From Bidens hawaiensis (Eukaryota > Streptophyta > Magnoliopsida > Asterales > Asteraceae), in assembly GCA_021521415.1 (NCBI GenBank), contig JAIQDT010005020.1:1-64000 (forward strand): 64,000 bases of DNA, in the 5' to 3' direction. Under the pieces are notes generated by a model. The model had not been told where the DNA came from. It searched no databases and was given only the letters and a program-made list of their open reading frames with translations. This document shows, in pieces, positions 58,044 through 64,000 of the stretch. Position 1 is the stretch's first letter; each line of letters opens with the position of its first letter. The position numbers were made by a program, and so were the translations under genes.

Positions 58044-58061
58044 TCCACGGCAACGGCGCCA
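58044..58061 (-). other. Primer-binding site of the Athila element
   Basis: The minus strand reads TGGCGCCGTTGCCGTGGA, nine bases from the right LTR. It is complementary to a tRNA-Asp-like 3' end with one change from the usual Athila site. Confidence 0.8.
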
Positions 58062-58070
58062 AAAACATGA

Positions 58071-59741
58071 TGTGTGTCTAATAACCCTATAATAATGACC
58101 CTCACAACTAAGCTTTAGTATTAAAATGAAAATCCTAAAACCACACACAACCGACAAGTGTACCGATCGCAAGTAGTATAGACCTAGGAAGTCCGAGTGT
58201 CGAACACGTGGACACGTAAGAAGCTAATGATTACTGACCCTAGACAAGACCTACCTTAGAATAATATTATATTGATTTTTGATTTCTTTTAACTTAACTG
58301 AACTAACTGAACTAACTAACAAAACTTACCAAAAATAGAAAACTTAACGACAAACTAACTGTGTTAACTTTGGATGGAAAAAAACGTCTACCTAGGTCTG
58401 AATCAAATTGTAGGCCTAACAAGCTAATGGATTGAATGACTTTAGGACACCGGTCCCTAAAGATGACACGACTAAGGATCGCTCGGGCTCACTGGATCAC
58501 TTCTCGGTCTCACTCAAGAAGCCTACACTACTCAAAATCGCCTAAAACGACCAAACCGGGAAACAATTGCTAACATGTTCTAATGCTAGATCACCTCTCG
58601 GTCTCACCAACACTCGACCCTAATGACAATGAATACTACACAACAAAGGATAGAGGAACAATTCAACTTAAACCAAAATAGATCAACTAGTCGCTCAAAA
58701 CACCTAAACCTGACAAGAAACGAACTCGCTCTCGCGCAATCCTTATTCTAGCATGCAAAGGCAATGAGACAACCCTAACTTCTTATCACCTCTCGGTCTC
58801 AAAGAAGGTGTCTAACCGCTGTACTTAATCTAATAAATCATGCAACAAAACCCTACGGTGGTACCTACCGCAAACAAACCCTAAACACAAAGTCTAGAAT
58901 CAAACAATGCACCGATCAATCAATACAAAACTACTCAACCGACACACGGGGTTTATGCAATGAATCACCAAAATTTCCAGCCACTAAACACAACCTATTT
59001 CATGTCTAAATCAAACTTTACAATAACAATTAAGGTCTATTAATTAAACAGTCCATAAAACCTATCAAACACTAACAATAATCATCATCCCTAGGTAGAA
59101 CTAACAAGATTAGCCGATCATATTATTTGGACAGCAGCATATACTCAATAAAAACTCCATAAAACTCATCATCTTAAAAATCGTCCAACAATCAATTCTA
59201 ATCATAAACAATTCAATCTCTCAAGTAATTGCAAAACAATTCAACAATTAAGCAAGAAACTAAAAGTGTATCAACAATAGAAAAGATGTAAGGATATGAG
59301 ATGTTCCGGGGCTGCTCTCGGCTGTAAAAAACAGTGGTGAATGATCCCGAGGCTTGGTTCTTGTGTCTTCTTCATTCCCTAGCCGCCACAAGTCCAAATC
59401 TTAAGCACAAAAAAAGATTTCTTCCTTGGTTCCCTTGCTGTGTATTGAGATCGGCCAGTAGGCTTGGCTGCTAGGGTTTTTTAACTTTTTTTATGTTATA
59501 ATATTGTAAGTAATGGGCCTCCATGATGCATATGGGTCGGGCTTTGAGCTTTGTCTTGAACTTGTATGCGTAAAAGGCTCGTAGAATGCTCGAAAAGCTC
59601 GGTTTCTTCTTCCTTGTAACCCATAACCTACAATATGATCAAACTTATGTAAAACCTAAATAAAACGAGTTAAAACACATAAAATATAATATATTACATA
59701 GATAAAAGGTGCGGAAAATACGTGCGTTTTACAACACATCA
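58071..59741 (-). repeat. 5' LTR of the Athila element
   Basis: Near-identical to the 3' LTR; holds the element promoter if still active. Confidence 0.95.
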
Positions 59742-60181
59742 ATTTTCAACAATTTTGATGGTATGAAAAAGGAAAAGTCACCACAATAATCATTTTGATC
59801 ATTCAGTTTGATAAAATAGTCTTAAATTTTTAAAAATTTCTAATCAGCAAGGGCTTGAGAGGACATCTTGACATAGCAAATTTCAATCTAGACGCAACAA
59901 ATATGATCTCTTGCACTACACTTTTCACCATTTTCTAAAATTGGTGTAGCAGATCCATAAATGTCGCAGGAGATTATCCATGCTACTGCGCCAGAGGCAC
60001 CAACAACTACCAAGTTTGAATCTCAAGTCAAACTGCGTCCTTTAAGAGATTCTGTTATAGTAGATTGAATCTACTATTCCGCGATGCATAGGTGTGCCAT
60101 GTGGAAGTTTGTGGCCGGTAAAAACAATTTCTTTATTAAAATCAAAAAATTAAAATGATATTTAAAAAAAATCAATGCTAT
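59742..60181. other. Intergenic gap right of the Athila element
   Basis: No gene or element end recognised. Confidence 0.5.
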
Positions 60182-60605
60182 TTAGTCAAATTCATCGGTC
60201 AAAATGAACATTTGTTTTGTAGGTTTCGGAATGAATCTCACAACTTGTTTTAGATTAATCAATGTTGATAGTGAGCGGATATCACTAACAACACTCGGAT
60301 CTCCGATCGTTTGTAAGAAAAACTTAAGAACAAAAGGAAGAAAGGATGAAGGTTGCAAAAGATGGCTAGTGGAGTATGGGTGAATAGTGACCATTATATT
60401 GGGTACCCATGCTCCCTTGGTTTTCAATTAATATGGGCCCAAGTGGGCTTTTTCATTGGGCTTTACAAAACAAATGGCCTTAGGCCCAAAACAAATGGCC
60501 TTAGGCCCATTACAGTGAGTTAAATGAGAGCTAGAATAATATTACAATAACGAGATATCTAATACATAAGCCTAACATAATATAATAAAAAAATAAAGCC
60601 CAACA
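60182..60605 (-). mobile_element. Copia-type LTR remnant 1
   Basis: The minus strand reads AAAGGGAGAT then TGTTGGGCTTTATTTTTTTA. This pairing of polypurine tract and LTR start is typical of copia 3' LTRs. The LTR body contains a repeated GGCCTAAGGCCATTTGTTTT phrase. The far end is not fixed (about 60180 is a guess) and no partner LTR is in the window. Confidence 0.5.
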
Positions 60606-61219
60606 ATCTCCCTTTAGGCTTCTGTATAGATAGCGGCTAATAGAGGATGAAATCATGATATTTGGCATAATTCAATTCTCCTTCATTCCATTCAATCTTG
60701 TCAGAAATCATACTTCCTCTTTATTTCTCAAAAATCAAAGTTCAGTTACAAATCATCTTCAACACCAAACGTAAAGACGAAGAATATTAAAACTCCGATA
60801 AACCGACTACATTAATCATAAATCAATATCGCAATGATCTAAGAACAAACTCTCAACAATCTATAACAAACTAATCAAACCTTAACAATCGGTTAGATTT
60901 AAAACCTGAGAGGAGATGAGATGATAACATGAATGAATAGTATCTTAGAACTAATTAATTACACATTCTCGGCTTGCTTATATAATCAGCAACTTGGGCC
61001 AGACTCAAGACTTGAAGACAACAGCTACAAGTCCAGCTACAATCCCACACTTAATCAGCTACAAGCCCATCTTTCCCTTTAATAGCTCCAAGCCTAACTC
61101 ATATTCAATATAATAAAAACACACATTAGAACTATTTTACCAAAGAATACAAAACGAAACTATTAAAAAAACTGAAACTACAAAATATTGAATTGAACTA
61201 ACATATTATATTTTTAACA
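60606..61219 (-). mobile_element. Copia-type LTR remnant 2
   Basis: The minus strand reads TTGAGGGGGAG then TGTTAAAAATATAATATG: polypurine tract plus LTR start, directly downstream of the copia RNase H remnant. A TATA-like TTATATAAGCAAGCCGAG lies inside. The end may run into the neighbouring LTR remnant; boundaries between the two are unclear. Confidence 0.55.
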
Positions 61220-61230
61220 CTCCCCCTCAA

Positions 61231-62640
61231 TTCAATATTTAAAAGATGGCCTAATATTCAGTCTCAGCCGAAGACATTGAAACGACATGTTGTTTTTTGC
61301 TTTTCCAAGTAACCAAAGATTCACCCAATAGAACTCAATAACCAGTTACGAACCTTCTACTGGTCAAACACTATGCCCGGTCAGAGTCAGAATAGACAGT
61401 TAAATTAAGATTGTCAGATTTCTTTATCAGCACACCTGACCCAGGAGATTCTTCAAATATATTAGTTATCTTAATGCAAGCCCCAAATGAACATTTGTAG
61501 GGCTATGCATATATTGACTAAGATATTGTACTGAATATGAAATGTCTGGGCGCGTGTGAGACAAATAAATCAATTTTCCAACCAATTTCTGATACTTAGA
61601 TATATTATGCAAAGGACTATACTCCTTTTTATTTAAAGCAGATATCACGTAATTTTGTTCAATTAGCACATTAGCTGGTTTACAACCAGTTAACCCAAAT
61701 TCTTTCAACAATTCTAAACAATACTTTCTTTGAGACAGACAATATCCATCCTTAGTTTTTAAAACTTCAATTCCCAGAAAGTATTTTAACAAACCCAAAT
61801 TTTTAATTAAGAATTTTGATCTTAATAAATTTTTAACATTTTCAATTTCAACTTGACTGTTACTGGTCAAGACTATATCATCTACATAAACAAGCAGAAT
61901 TACTAAAACATTTTTTTTTAGATTTTATAAAAAATGAATAATCACTACTACTTTGAATAAATCCCATACTTAACAAAACTCCAACAAGTTTTGCATTCCA
62001 CATCCTTGGCGCTTGTTTTAAGCCATACAAGGACGCCTTTATTTTGCAAACCTTTGTTTCATTTTAGAAAAGTATCCTTCAGGTAAAGACATATACACTT
62101 CTTCCAATAAATCTCCATAGAGAAAAGAATTTTTAATATCAAGTTGATATGAAGGCCAATCAGATTGTACAGCTAAACACATAAAATATCTTACGGTGAT
62201 CATTTTAACCATAGGGTAGAAGGTTTCTTCAAAATAAACTCCTTTCCTTTGGTTAAAACCTTTTGCTACTAATCTAGCTTTGATCTTTCTATCTCTCCTG
62301 TAGATTTATATTTAATTTTATACACCCATTTACATCCTATGGGTTTTCTACCAGCAGGTAAGTCAACTAAATCCCAAATGTTATTCCTATTAATTGCACA
62401 CATTTCTTCATTCATTGTTGTAACCCAATTACTATCAGCTATAGCATCTCTATAATGCTTTGGTTCAAAACTTTTATTCAAACTATACACTAAATAGAAA
62501 TTTTCCATAGACAAATTAGAATAATTTAAAACTGTCTCTAATCCATATCTTACCTTACCCTCAACAATAAAATCATCTAACTTATGATGAGGAAGGCCAT
62601 TAGGATTGATCAAAAGGTGATTGGTAGCCCTGGAATTCAC
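61231..62640 (-). pseudogene. Copia reverse transcriptase/RNase H remnant
   Basis: From 62640 down: NNIWDLVDLPAGRKPIGCKW (RT start), a frame shift near 62270, a piece corresponding to the RT palm, YVDDIVLTSNS at about 61860-61895, then FLIKNLGLLKYFLGIEV and HTRPDISYSVQYLSQYMHSP to 61466. RNase H remnants follow in other frames (VTWKSKKQHVVSMSSAETEY near 61270-61320) and stop abruptly at the polypurine tract, so its C-terminal part is deleted. Order and strand match a copia element reading leftward. Its 5' LTR is not in the window. Confidence 0.85.
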
Positions 62641-63212
62641 CCATAATTACCTAACAATAGGTGGAGGTCGCCCCCCTGATTAGGGTTCGTAAAATAGAAT
62701 ATATAGGTCAAAACCCTATTTTTCCTATTTTTTAGGCCCGTCGCGATACGCGATGGCTGTACACCCTTACGGTCGTGTACCGATATGGAAGATAACCTCA
62801 TTTTTAGATTCGTCTCATCAAGAAACCCAAAATTCATATATTATGGGTCCTGTAACTCATTTTCTAGCCCAGGATATGCTCACTTTACTTCTTGGTCGCT
62901 TTTTGTGAACCCATCTTGTTTAGTTTTAGCATTGGCTTTAGGTATTTCGTCCAAACTCTTCCCGAATCCTTTTAACACTTCCCGAGACTTCAATTTATGC
63001 TCCGGTCTTCCCGAGATATCATTCCATGCTCGTATAAGTCTCAAATTTAGCATCTTTAACGATTAATGATCTGAAATACAAAAGCACGTATGAAGTACCA
63101 AAGTTCTTACAATATACTAAATAAAACGACATAATTAACACACTAATATGTAACAAAATACTCAACCATCATCCATCAGTAACATCAACAATCTTTAACT
63201 CATTCACGGGCT
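62641..63212. other. Interruption between Gag-like and RT copia remnants
   Basis: No integrase or protease of copia type is seen here. Short frames are unconvincing. Either a large deletion joined two parts of one element or unrelated DNA was inserted. Confidence 0.45.
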
Positions 63213-64000
63213 TCATAGCGGTTGCATTTGTACGCTCTCTGGTAAAGTGTCCAAGCTCATTGCAGTTGTAACATCGAAGTTTCTCCTTGTCGACCTGATC
63301 TTGTTGTTTCTGCCCATCCTTTGAAATATGATTTTCCCATACTTCTTGGTGAAATTTATTGCCTTGTGAACAGCCATGGCCATTTGATACAAGATGTCCA
63401 TATCTTCAAGATCGTGTTGATTGATTTTGGAAATATCACCTTGAGTGAAATTTGGTGGCATGAGACTCACCTTAAACAATTCTTCATGATAGGCAATGAA
63501 GGCATGGAGCAAAGTGATGTGGCAATCATCAACTGGAAGGCTCTGTGGGCTTGTATTGTTGACTAGAGTTTCCAAACCATGAGCATTCAAAGCTTGATTA
63601 ACGGCTTGATTCGCCATGTTTTGGATAGCTTTTTTAGTGGATGAATCATTCAAGCTACCAGATGAAATGAGTGCTCGATTTCCCCCATATTGAATTCCCG
63701 ATTGACTTCCCTTGATGCCATTATCATTGTGAACACTTGGATGAGCTTGTAATAAGAAATCAGTTCCTGCTTTGGTCCCAATTGACACTCCAACTTGATT
63801 AAGAGAACTCACATGGTTGCCCATACGAACCTTGTCATCCATTTCGAAAGATCGGATGATAGAAATCAAATCTGTGAGTGAAGTCTCATACATGTTCCTT
63901 GTTCTCTTTATGGTAGTGAAATTGTCATTCCATGTATAAGGAAGTGAGTTAAGCAATTTATTTTTGATTTCCCTGAATTCACCAATGATACCTGCACTTC
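63213..64000 (-). pseudogene. Copia Gag remnant, running off the window edge
   Basis: Open to the edge on the minus strand. Holds LLNSLPYTWNDNFTTIKRTR and TSLTDLISIIRSFEMDD, the end of a UBN2-like Gag fold. A Gln/Asn-rich linker follows, then a knuckle CYNCNELGHFTRER whose last Cys is Arg. The frame ends soon after. It probably belongs to the copia element whose polymerase lies to the left, but a separate insertion is possible. Confidence 0.75.

Larger units (their letters stand above)
50855..59741 (-). mobile_element. Athila-type Ty3/gypsy LTR retrotransposon
   Basis: LTRs of 1669 and 1671 bp are nearly identical. The PBS on the minus strand, TGGCGCCGTTGCCGTGGA, fits tRNA-Asp priming as in Athila. 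The polypurine tract AAGTGTGGGGA lies beside the left LTR. Coding order on the minus strand is Gag, protease, reverse transcriptase/RNase H, integrase, the normal Ty3/gypsy order. Residue patterns ([27 protein letters not shown]) are Athila-like. No envelope-like gene was found in the 0.7 kb between integrase and the 3' LTR. Pol has several lesions although the LTRs are young. The 5-bp flanks (TTTTA / ATTTT) do not match cleanly. Confidence 0.93.

Overview
The window is nuclear DNA of a flowering plant, almost certainly a eudicot. Host exons have GT-AG introns, intergenic DNA is AT-rich, and most of the length is plant transposable elements of the Tat, Athila, copia, CACTA, hAT, Harbinger/Tourist and Mutator-like types. 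The species cannot be named from the sequence; Asteraceae is only a guess. No bacterial, organellar, CRISPR or rRNA sequence was seen.

Layout: (1) 0-4.3 kb holds a broken minus-strand mitochondrial ADP/ATP carrier gene, with a hAT-type MITE in its first coding exon, a Tourist-like MITE in an intron and a 1-base frameshift. (2) 4285-13480 is a complete, young LTR element without pol: 1-kb LTRs, 5-bp duplication GGTGT, a minus-strand gag, and a five-exon spliced gene on the opposite strand. (3) 13.5-18.0 kb is AT-rich and includes a clean 643-bp hAT element. (4) 18069-30565 is an En/Spm (CACTA) transposon with decayed TNP2-like and TNPA-like genes; a pol-less Athila-like element sits inside it. 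(5) 31.0-31.4 kb is a small S40 (senescence regulator) gene on the minus strand. (6) 32.9-40.1 kb is a MITE field: three elements between (TA)n tracts, a tandem duplication, a Mutator-like foldback element, a second Tourist MITE and a GC-rich Harbinger-type MITE. (7) 40411-42038 is an intact five-exon GDSL esterase/lipase gene. (8) 42557-50176 is a decayed Ty1/copia element with a small GDSL relic just beyond it. (9) 50855-59741 is an Athila-type Ty3/gypsy element on the minus strand, with near-identical LTRs but a disabled pol. (10) 60.2-64.0 kb holds remnants of one or more minus-strand copia elements.

Only the GDSL lipase and the S40 gene look intact among host genes. The rest records repeated transposon invasion, with nesting that gives relative ages. 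Coordinates of splice and element ends were counted by eye and may be off by 1-2 bases.
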